Assembly (NCBI GenBank): GCA_030832235.1
Contig: JAURJO010000110.1
Coordinates: 1 to 38,343, forward strand
Reading direction: 5' to 3'
DNA: 38,343 nt
DNA from: Verrucomicrobiota bacterium
GTDB taxonomy: Bacteria; Verrucomicrobiota; Verrucomicrobiia; Opitutales; Opitutaceae
This document shows, piece after piece, positions 27,930 through 35,326 of this stretch; the first letter of the stretch is position 1; every line of letters starts with the position of its first letter. A program made the translations under genes and the position numbers. Below the pieces are notes generated by a model, which did no database searches, was not told the origin of the DNA, and saw only the letters and a list, made by a program, of their open reading frames with translations.

Positions 27930-28561
27930 GCCAGCGTGTGTTCGTCGCTCTGCTCACCGTCGGCGTGTTCGCCGCCGGCTACGGCGCCCGGCTCCTCACC
28001 GAGCCTTCGCAGCCGGTGCCGCCGGCCCCGCCGTCCCTCGCGCGGGAATTCGCGCCCGCGGTGACGACGGGTAGCGGCGGTGAGCAGCGCCAGCGGCAAC
28101 TCGATCGCGCGCGGCTCGTGGCGGAGATCCAAAAGCTCCGCCCGCAGATCGAGGCCTACAGCGCCCAGATGCAGGAGATCGACACCGAGTTCGACCGCGA
28201 ATTTCTCCGACTCCTGCGCGAGGACCAGCGAGAGCGTTACAGCGCCAGCCAGCGCAAGGTCGCCGAGCGCGACGCCAAGCGCGCCGGTTCGCGCGAGCCG
28301 CTCTCCGACGAGGAGATCTTCCGCGAGCAGGACCGCTCGATGACTTGGGTCTACTGGAAGGTAACCGTCACCCCGCGTCTCGAGATGCTCACCCGCGCCT
28401 GCCAGCTCGACGCCGTCCAGCAGAACGACACCCGCGCACTGCTGGTCCTTCGCCGCTCCAAGTTCATGGCGCTCTTCGACTCGACCCCGCACCTCGGCAT
28501 CCGCCTGAGCGGGCTGGCGCCGTTGATCGAGCGCGTGGCGACGCCTCCCGCTGCGCGCTGA
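27926..28561 (+). CDS. Membrane-anchored/periplasmic helical protein (candidate periplasmic sensor of the ECF locus)
   Basis: MSQRVFVALLTVGVFAAGYGARLLTEP N-terminal TM, then charged helical region EIQKLRPQIEAYSAQMQEIDTEFDREFLRLLREDQRERYSASQRK; ATGA overlap with previous gene. Confidence 0.7.
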   Translation: MSQRVFVALLTVGVFAAGYGARLLTEPSQPVPPAPPSLAREFAPAVTTGSGGEQRQRQLDRARLVAEIQKLRPQIEAYSAQMQEIDTEFDREFLRLLREDQRERYSASQRKVAERDAKRAGSREPLSDEEIFREQDRSMTWVYWKVTVTPRLEMLTRACQLDAVQQNDTRALLVLRRSKFMALFDSTPHLGIRLSGLAPLIERVATPPAAR

Positions 28562-28615
28562 CGTCGCCGTGGTTTTTGGGTGGAGCCGTGCGCGGCCCCC
28601 CGCACAGTGCCGGGC

Positions 28616-30037
28616 ATGCCGAAGTCGCCGCTCGCCGGTCTGAATGTCCTGCTGCTGGAGGACGACACGCTGCTGCGGCGGCGCCTCACCGGTTTCCTCG
28701 AGGCGGAGAAAGCGGAGGTCACCGCCGTCAACACGGTCGCGGCCGCGCGCCGCGCGCTCGAGGACCTGCCTTTCGAGGCGGCGTTGATCGATGTGAACCT
28801 GCCTGACGGCCGCGGCACGGACCTCCTGCGGGACAAGGCTTTCCCTCCGACAACCACGGTGATCGTGATGACCGCCGAGGGTGGGGTGGCGGGCGCGATC
28901 GAGGCGGTGCGGGCCGGGGCGGCCGACTATCTCGTGAAGCCCTTCGACCCGGAGGACTTCGCCGTGCGGTTCGCCCAGGCGCGCCGGCAACGGCAGGATC
29001 GTCGGGCCGACGAGCACCGCCGGGGGCAGGAGAGTGAACTCGTTTTCGGTCCCAGCCTCGCGGGGGTGAGGGAGCAGCTGACGCGGATCACGACCGCGGA
29101 CCGACGCCTGGGCGAAAACCTGCCGCCCGTGCTGATCGAGGGGGAGACGGGGACGGGCAAGACCGCGTTCGCGCGTTGGATCCATCGCAACGGCCCGCGC
29201 GCGGACCAACCCTTGGTCGAGTTGAATTGTTCCGCGCTGCCGGAGTCGCTCGCTGAAGCGGAGTTGTTCGGTCACGAGCGCGGCGCATTCACCGACGCCA
29301 AGGCCGGCCGGATCGGCCTGATGGAGGCGGCCGACGGCGGCACGCTGTTCCTCGACGAACTGCCCAGCCTTGCGCTTGGTTTGCAGGCCAAGCTGCTGAC
29401 CGCGATCGAGGATCGGAAATTGCGCCGCGTCGGAGCCTCGCGCCCGTTGCCTGTCGACGTCCGGATCATCGCCGCGACGAACGCCGATCTCACGGCGCTG
29501 GCCGCCGCCGGGAGTTTTCGCGCCGACCTGATGCATCGGCTCGACTTATTTCGCGTGCGGCTGCCTCCGTTGCGGGAACGCGGCGAGGACATCATCACCC
29601 TGGCCGAGGAGTTGCTCGCGCGCGTTTGCCGTCGCTACGGGCAAAAGCAGCCGGCGATCCCCGCCGCCGGGCGCCGGCGGCTGATGGCCCACCGCTGGCC
29701 GGGAAATGTCCGCGAACTCGCCCACGAAATCGAGCGGGCCGTCGTGCTGGGCGGCGAGGATGCCCTCGCCTTTGCGCACCTCGCGGCTGCGCCGGTCGCG
29801 GGAAGCGTCGCTCGGGATGGCGGTATTTTGCGCCAAGACTTCGTTTTTCCGGAATCGGGTTTCTCTCTGGAAGCCGCGATCGACGAGATGGTCATGCGTG
29901 CCCTGCGGCAGGCGAATGAGAATGTTTCCGCGGCGGCGCGGCTGCTCGGCGTCTCGCGCGATGTGGTGCGCTATCGCTTGAAAACGGTCAGGCCGGAGAA
30001 CGGTTCTGGGGAAAATTCCCCGACGGATGGGAGTTGA
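28616..30037 (+). CDS. NtrC-family response regulator (REC-AAA+-Fis HTH)
   Basis: REC: VLLLEDDTLLRRRL, ALIDVNLPDGRG, DYLVKPFDPEDF; Walker A GETGTGKTAFARWIH; HERGAFTDAKAG; GGTLFLDELP; C-term HTH ENVSAAARLLGVSRDVVRYRLK. Confidence 0.94.
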   Translation: MPKSPLAGLNVLLLEDDTLLRRRLTGFLEAEKAEVTAVNTVAAARRALEDLPFEAALIDVNLPDGRGTDLLRDKAFPPTTTVIVMTAEGGVAGAIEAVRAGAADYLVKPFDPEDFAVRFAQARRQRQDRRADEHRRGQESELVFGPSLAGVREQLTRITTADRRLGENLPPVLIEGETGTGKTAFARWIHRNGPRADQPLVELNCSALPESLAEAELFGHERGAFTDAKAGRIGLMEAADGGTLFLDELPSLALGLQAKLLTAIEDRKLRRVGASRPLPVDVRIIAATNADLTALAAAGSFRADLMHRLDLFRVRLPPLRERGEDIITLAEELLARVCRRYGQKQPAIPAAGRRRLMAHRWPGNVRELAHEIERAVVLGGEDALAFAHLAAAPVAGSVARDGGILRQDFVFPESGFSLEAAIDEMVMRALRQANENVSAAARLLGVSRDVVRYRLKTVRPENGSGENSPTDGS

Positions 30038-30130
30038 TGGGATTGCCTACCCGAAACCGAGAATATCGTAGATCGGTAAGAAAAACTGTAAGGTAATGAT
30101 GGGTATTGGTTTATGTCGTTTCTTCCTTCT

Positions 30131-30146
30131 TGGCATGCGAGCTGCA
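30131..30146 (+). promoter_or_regulatory. Candidate sigma-54 (-24/-12) promoter
   Basis: TGGCATGCGAGCTGCA versus consensus TGGCACGNNNNTTGCW: invariant GG and GC dinucleotides at correct spacing, two mismatches elsewhere. Confidence 0.45.
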
Positions 30147-30157
30147 AGAGGTGGGGC

Positions 30158-30496
30158 GTGTTCAGGACTTCGCCCAACCTAGTCTGCGTAATCGGGATCG
30201 CCATCGGCGGCGCCTCGTTCGCTTTCGGCGCAGCGGCCCCCGCGGCCGATTCGGCCGCCAAGGCTCCGGCTGAATTGCAGAAGCTGGTCGAACAATCGAA
30301 CCAGCAGCGCGATCGCATGATCGCGGAGCACGATGCTCTCGCGCGTCAGCTGAAGGATGCGAGCGAGGACAAGCGGCGGGAGATTTACGAGAAGATGAGC
30401 GAGCAGAAGAAGGCTTTCGAGGCCGCCCAGAGTGCGCTGCACAAGCGGATCCGCGATGAGCAGCGCGCGCAGCGTTCCCAGCAGCGTCCGCGGTGA
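30158..30496 (+). CDS. Small secreted coiled-coil protein
   Basis: GTG start with upstream aagaggtgg; MFRTSPNLVCVIGIAIGGASFAFGAAAPAADS signal-like N-term, then ELQKLVEQSNQQRDRMIAEHDALARQLKDASEDKRREIYEKMSEQKKAFEAAQSALHKRIRDEQ. Alternative ATG at 30113 (track ORF). Confidence 0.6.
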   Translation: MFRTSPNLVCVIGIAIGGASFAFGAAAPAADSAAKAPAELQKLVEQSNQQRDRMIAEHDALARQLKDASEDKRREIYEKMSEQKKAFEAAQSALHKRIRDEQRAQRSQQRPR

Positions 30497-30525
30497 TTTT
30501 TTAGTTTAGCGTAATATCAGTCACA

Positions 30526-30561
30526 GGGGGCGGTCGCCGGCGCGACCGCCCCCATGTTTTT
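30526..30561 (+). terminator. Rho-independent terminator
   Basis: gggggcggtcgc-cggc-gcgaccgccccc followed by atgttttt; 29 nt after the small ORF stop. Confidence 0.85.
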
Positions 30562-31759
30562 CCGACCTTTCGTATCGCGTGAACATGGCTTGTCCGAGGG
30601 GCGCCTGCCGCGCAGCCTTCGGGATCCAATCGCCTTGAGACTTCCCCTCGGAGCCGCGTTTCCCCTTCTCCTCGCGTCCACCTTGTGCGCGGGAAGGGCG
30701 TCCTCGCCTGCCGTTTCGATTCCGGCCCTGCCCGCGTGGAGCACGTTCGCGTCCGTCGAGTCGGTCTTCGGCTATAAGGACAACCTGCTCCTGAGCTCGG
30801 CTGGCGAGGAGCGGAGCGCGTTGGCGCGGGGAACCGCGGAGATCCTGCTGATGCGCACCCCGACCCAGGCGTTGGAGTACTCCGCTTTCGCGCAAGCCGA
30901 GGGCACCCGGTTCCTTCAGGGCGAGACGGTTCGTAACGAGGCGCGTTTCTGGTTCCGGCAGGAACTCGGTTGGCGTCCGGGACCGCAGTGGGAGCTGCAC
31001 CTCCCGGTCACCGGGTATTTCGATGACAAGGTGTTCGATCAGTCCGACACGGAGGTCGAGCGTCTCACCGCGGTGCTGCGGGTCCTCGGGGCGGTGGCGG
31101 GTCCCACCCTTCGCTGGGATTTTCATCGCATCGCGTGGCTGGAGGTGAGTGCCGCGGCGCAGCGCGACGTGTACGCCGACGGCAGCAACGACGGTTGGAC
31201 GCGCCATGGCGGCTTGCGCCTCAACGTTTCGCTTTCTCGTGGTTGGGAAGCCGGGGCCGGGGTGAACTCGCGCCGGCGGGCATTTGATTCGCGCGAACAA
31301 TACTCTGCCTCCGGGCGCATCCTGCCGGGATCCTCCCTGCGTTCCCGGGAAGAGGAGTATGAAATCAGGATGGCGCGAAAGTGGGGAACGGCGGAATCGT
31401 GGAAGTGCGGGCTCCGATGCGCATTCCTCGATTATCGCGACAACGGCTCAGGCTACTTCGACCGTCGTGAAGGGCAGGCCGAGCCCGAGCTCGAGTGGAG
31501 GCCCGCGGGTTGGCGCCTGCTGCTGCGCGCGGCCGCCCGGCGCGTGGAATTCGGGACCCAGACCGTCGGTATCGGACTCAATCCCGCGCCGCGCATCCGC
31601 GACGAGTACGAAGCCGAGGTTCGGGTGGAGCGGAAATTTTCCGAGAAATGGAGCCTGGTCGGCGGGTTCCGCTGGGAGCGCGCGCGGTCCAACGAGCGCG
31701 TCGCGTCCTACGAGGTGAACGAAGGCTTGCTAGGCGCGCGTTGGAGTTGGGAGAGATAG
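30554..31759 (+). CDS. Outer-membrane beta-barrel protein (start uncertain)
   Basis: Signal-like LRLPLGAAFPLLLASTLCAGRASS, alternating beta-strand pattern to C-term (EKWSLVGGFRWERARSNERVASYEVNEGLLGARWSWER). Track start ATG lies in the preceding terminator tail, so true start is probably downstream. Confidence 0.65.
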   Translation: MFFRPFVSREHGLSEGRLPRSLRDPIALRLPLGAAFPLLLASTLCAGRASSPAVSIPALPAWSTFASVESVFGYKDNLLLSSAGEERSALARGTAEILLMRTPTQALEYSAFAQAEGTRFLQGETVRNEARFWFRQELGWRPGPQWELHLPVTGYFDDKVFDQSDTEVERLTAVLRVLGAVAGPTLRWDFHRIAWLEVSAAAQRDVYADGSNDGWTRHGGLRLNVSLSRGWEAGAGVNSRRRAFDSREQYSASGRILPGSSLRSREEEYEIRMARKWGTAESWKCGLRCAFLDYRDNGSGYFDRREGQAEPELEWRPAGWRLLLRAAARRVEFGTQTVGIGLNPAPRIRDEYEAEVRVERKFSEKWSLVGGFRWERARSNERVASYEVNEGLLGARWSWER

Positions 31760-31775
31760 CGGTGCTGCCGCCGCG

Positions 31776-33170
31776 ATGACGTCCTCCCCATACCCGCCGT
31801 CCACGCGCCTCCGGGTGGCGGTCGCGGGTTTGAGCCTCACGGTGCTTGTTTTCGCGGTGGTGGTCGGCGCCGCGACGTGGCGGCTGCGGGTCGGACTGAA
31901 GGAGCAGATCCTCAACCGCGAGGCGGCGACGCTTTCCGCCGTCGCCTCAATGCAGCTCGATCTCGGTGCGGCCGAATATGGAACCGTCGCGGTGGGCGAG
32001 GTGCCCGGCGCCTTGCTGGTGGCGGTCCTGCGGACGGCGCGGCTGCGTGACGTCGCGGCCGTGCGGATCTTCGACGCCCGTGGCGGGTTGAACTCCTCCG
32101 ACGGTATACTCGGCGAGCTGCCCCCGCCGAAACCGGCGGATTGGGGGCGGGTTGCGGCGGGCGAGTCGTTCGCGCGGTTGCTGCCGGGACCACCGCCGGA
32201 GGAAATCCTTCTTCCCGCGTCGGCCGCGAGGGAGGCGGGTCTGCTGGAGGCGTGGGTGTCGCTGCACCGGGGCGGGAGCGACGCGCCGGCGGGCGCGGCG
32301 CAGTTCCTCCTTTCGGCGGCGCCGGTGCGGGCCGAGCTCGCGGCGCACGATGATCGACTGTGGCTGCAGGCCGCGATCGCGTGGGCGGCCGGGTCCTGCG
32401 TGATCGTGATCGGGGTGGCCTGGGCCTTCCGCCGACTCGCGGCCGCGAACCGGGAACTAGCCACGCGCACCGCCGACCTCGAACGCGCCAACCGTGAACT
32501 GGTTCTCTCGGCCAAGACTTCCGCGCTCGGGGCGGTCGCGGCCCACCTGGTGCACGAGCTCAAGAGCCCCTTGGCCGGACTCGAGCAGTACGTCGCGGCG
32601 CAAGGAGCCGCCGGCGCCGAGGATGGGGGAACGGAACTACGGGCGGCCTCGGAACTCACGCGCCGGCTGCGCACCATGGTCAATGAGGCGGTCGGGGTGA
32701 TGCGGGACGAGCAGGCCGGCGCCTCGTTCGAGCTGACCTGCGAGGAATTACTCGAGGTCGTCGCCTCGCGGGTGCGCCCCGAGCTCGCGCGCGCCGGAGT
32801 GAGCTTGGAGCCCGCCGGTGAAGCGGCCGTGCGGGTCGATGGTCGCCGTGCCAACCTTGCGATGCTGGTGCTGAAGAATTTGGTGCAGAACGCGGCCGAG
32901 GCCGCGCCCCGCGGCGGTCGCGTGCGGATGCGCGGCGGCGCTGGCGTCGATGGATCCGTGGAGTTTTTGGTCGAGGACGACGGACCGGGATTGCCGGAGA
33001 CCGTGCGATCGCGGCTCTTCGAGCCCTGCGTTTCCGGCAAGCCCGGCGGCACGGGCATCGGTCTCGCCCTCAGCCACCGGCTGGCCCGGCAAGCGGGAGG
33101 CCGGCTCGAATTGGTGCGCTCCGGTTCCTCGGGGACCTGCTTCCGCCTTGTCTTGGAAAGGGAGCCGTGA
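31776..33170 (+). CDS. Sensor histidine kinase
   Basis: Two TM segments; H-box GAVAAHLVHELKSPLAGLEQYV; N-box LKNLVQNAAEAAPRGG; G-box VEDDGPGLPETVRSRLFEPCVSGKPGGTGIGLALSHRLARQAGG. Confidence 0.94.
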   Translation: MTSSPYPPSTRLRVAVAGLSLTVLVFAVVVGAATWRLRVGLKEQILNREAATLSAVASMQLDLGAAEYGTVAVGEVPGALLVAVLRTARLRDVAAVRIFDARGGLNSSDGILGELPPPKPADWGRVAAGESFARLLPGPPPEEILLPASAAREAGLLEAWVSLHRGGSDAPAGAAQFLLSAAPVRAELAAHDDRLWLQAAIAWAAGSCVIVIGVAWAFRRLAAANRELATRTADLERANRELVLSAKTSALGAVAAHLVHELKSPLAGLEQYVAAQGAAGAEDGGTELRAASELTRRLRTMVNEAVGVMRDEQAGASFELTCEELLEVVASRVRPELARAGVSLEPAGEAAVRVDGRRANLAMLVLKNLVQNAAEAAPRGGRVRMRGGAGVDGSVEFLVEDDGPGLPETVRSRLFEPCVSGKPGGTGIGLALSHRLARQAGGRLELVRSGSSGTCFRLVLEREP

Positions 33171-33239
33171 TTCCTGCGCAGCCTGCGCTTTTGGACGAAA
33201 CCACTCGGGGCGCGGGAACCTGATTCCCGCCGACGCGGG

Positions 33240-35207
33240 ATGCCCGGCCATCCGGCACTCCTCCGGCTGCTGGCGCTCGCGGCTGGCCTGTTCACCCAGC
33301 GGCTCGCGGCGCAGGAGGGCTCCCTGCAGTGGGCGCTCACCTTGCAGGGCTGGTCGGTATCCTCGCCCGCGGTGAGCCCCGACGGGGCGACGATCTACGT
33401 CGGTGTCGAGACGAGGACCGCGGGCCGTCTGGTCGCGGTGGCGGCGGACGGCTCGGTGCGTTGGAGCATCCTGCGGCCCGACGGCATCAGTGCGTCGCCG
33501 GCGGTGGGCGCCGACGGCACGATTTACGCCGGGTGCTACGACGGGAAGCTCTACGCGATCAATCCAGCCAACGGGGCGATCCGGTGGCAGTACGACGCGG
33601 GCTCCTTCATCGTGAGCTCGCCGGCGATCGCGGCGGATGGCACGGTTTATTTCGGCGCGGGGGACGGGCGGTTGCACGCCGTCGACGCTCGCGGCGCGCT
33701 TCGCTGGACCTTTCAGACCGGGGATTGGGTCGAGTCCTCCCCGGCGCTGGGCCCTGATGGCACGGTTTATTTCGGTTCGCGGGACCGCGCTTTCTACGCG
33801 ATCGCCCCCGATGGGCGGGAGAAATGGCGTTTCGCCTCGGCCGGCGCGGTCACGGGTTCCCCGGCGCTGGGCGCCGACGGTACCATTTACTTTGGATCTG
33901 CCGACCAGCGCATGTACGCATTGTTCCCCGACGGACGGAAGCGCTGGGACCATTTCACCAACGGCGACATCCAGGCGTCTCCCGTGCTCGGCGCCGATGG
34001 CGCGGTTTACTTCGCGGCGCTCGACGCATCCTTCTACGCGCTGGAGCCGGACTCGGGTGCGCTCCGCTGGCGCGTGCCGCTCAACACCAACAGCGTGTCG
34101 ACGGCGGCCGTGCGGTCGGACGGGGCCGTCGTGGTTGGTGGCGACGACGGGATCGTGCGCGCGCTTAATCCGGCGGATGGTTCCGTGCGTTGGCTCTTCG
34201 ACACCCGCAAGGCGGTGCCCGACGACACCATCGATTCCTCACCGCTGCTCGCGCCGGACGGCTCCGTCTACTTTTCATCGCTCGACGGCCGCCTCTACAA
34301 ACTCCGGGGCAACGGCCTCGGGCTTTCCGAGGTTTCGAACTGGCCCGCATTCCGCGGGGACGCCCGCCGCAGCGGTCGTTCCCTGTTCGGGGCGGGCCTG
34401 GGACGTCTGCTCAACCTTTCGGTGCGCGCTCCGGTTGGCGCCCGGGAGACGTTGATCACGGGCTTCGTGGTGCAGGGTGCGGCGGCCAAGGCCTATCTCG
34501 TGCGAGGAGTCGGTCCGGGCTTGGAAGGCTTCGGCGTGGTGGGCTACATGCCGGACCCTAGGCTGGACCTATACGCGGGAGCCACGCGAATCGGAGGCAA
34601 CGACAACTGGGAGGATGCCCCGCCCGGTCTTTCCGTTTCCGACACCGCCGCGGCGGTCGGAGCATTCCCGTTGCTGCCGGGCAGCCGCGACGCCGCGATC
34701 GTTGTCGCGCTTTCCCCCGGCGCGTACTCCGCACACCTGCGAGCGGTGGATGATGCCGGCGGGGTGACGCTGTTCGAAGCCTACGACGCGATCGGCGGGG
34801 ATCCCATCAGCCGGTTTATCAATCTTTCCCTGCGCGGTCGTGCGGGGGAAGGGGACTCCACATTGATTTCCGGCGTCGTGGTGGGTGGAACGGGACTGGT
34901 GAACCTCCTGCTCCGGGCGGTCGGTCCCGGCCTCCGACTTTTCGGGGTCGATGGGGTGCTGGAGCGCCCGCGGATCTCCTTCTACAACGGGGCCACCCTT
35001 GTGAAAACGAACGAGGGCTGGTCCGGTGTCCCCAACGCCGCCGATCTGGCGGGTGCGGCCCGGGCTTCCGGGGCTTTCCCTCTTGGAGCGGGCAGCGCGG
35101 ACGCGGCCCTTACCGTGGTGGTTCCCCCGGGACCCTATACCATCCACGTGGCGGGAGTCGACGGTGTCGCAGGCGAGGTGCTGACCGAGGTCTACGTGCT
35201 GCGGTAA
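33240..35207 (+). CDS. PQQ-like beta-propeller repeat protein with two tandem C-terminal beta domains, secreted
   Basis: Repeats of about 40 aa: SPAVGADGTIYAGCYDGKLYAINPANGAIRWQYDAG / SPAIAADGTVYFGAGDGRLHAVDARGALRWTFQTG / SPALGPDGTVYFGSRDRAFYAIAPDGREKWRF...; then RLLNLSVRAPVGARETLITGFVVQG... and RFINLSLRGRAGEGDSTLISGVVVGG... duplicates. Confidence 0.9.
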   Translation: MPGHPALLRLLALAAGLFTQRLAAQEGSLQWALTLQGWSVSSPAVSPDGATIYVGVETRTAGRLVAVAADGSVRWSILRPDGISASPAVGADGTIYAGCYDGKLYAINPANGAIRWQYDAGSFIVSSPAIAADGTVYFGAGDGRLHAVDARGALRWTFQTGDWVESSPALGPDGTVYFGSRDRAFYAIAPDGREKWRFASAGAVTGSPALGADGTIYFGSADQRMYALFPDGRKRWDHFTNGDIQASPVLGADGAVYFAALDASFYALEPDSGALRWRVPLNTNSVSTAAVRSDGAVVVGGDDGIVRALNPADGSVRWLFDTRKAVPDDTIDSSPLLAPDGSVYFSSLDGRLYKLRGNGLGLSEVSNWPAFRGDARRSGRSLFGAGLGRLLNLSVRAPVGARETLITGFVVQGAAAKAYLVRGVGPGLEGFGVVGYMPDPRLDLYAGATRIGGNDNWEDAPPGLSVSDTAAAVGAFPLLPGSRDAAIVVALSPGAYSAHLRAVDDAGGVTLFEAYDAIGGDPISRFINLSLRGRAGEGDSTLISGVVVGGTGLVNLLLRAVGPGLRLFGVDGVLERPRISFYNGATLVKTNEGWSGVPNAADLAGAARASGAFPLGAGSADAALTVVVPPGPYTIHVAGVDGVAGEVLTEVYVLR

Positions 35208-35297
35208 GGCGCCGGCGGTCATTCTCCCGAGGGGAAACTGCTTGCCACTGCCGAAGTGTGGACCGGACACTCCGCGGCTTCCCTCCCAGCAAACCAC

Positions 35298-35319
35298 GCG
35301 GGCCACGGCCCGCTTTTTT
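35298..35319 (+). terminator. Intrinsic terminator-like hairpin with T6 tract
   Basis: gcgggcc-ac-ggcccgc tttttt (likely 6-bp stem, 4-nt loop), 90 nt after the PQQ gene stop and 7 nt before the ATG at 35327. Confidence 0.75.
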
Positions 35320-35326
35320 GGACGAC

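Noticed and set aside
27836-29536. 566-aa minus ORF opposite the ECF trio and response regulator
   Set aside because: Antisense shadow of genes with clear sigma/REC/AAA+ motifs.
31730-33340. 536-aa minus ORF opposite the histidine kinase
   Set aside because: Ser/Arg/Ala-rich shadow frame; kinase motifs on + strand are unambiguous.
33490-34030. About 120-bp periodic DNA similarity
   Set aside because: Explained by the repeating blades of the PQQ-like propeller protein; not a CRISPR or satellite.
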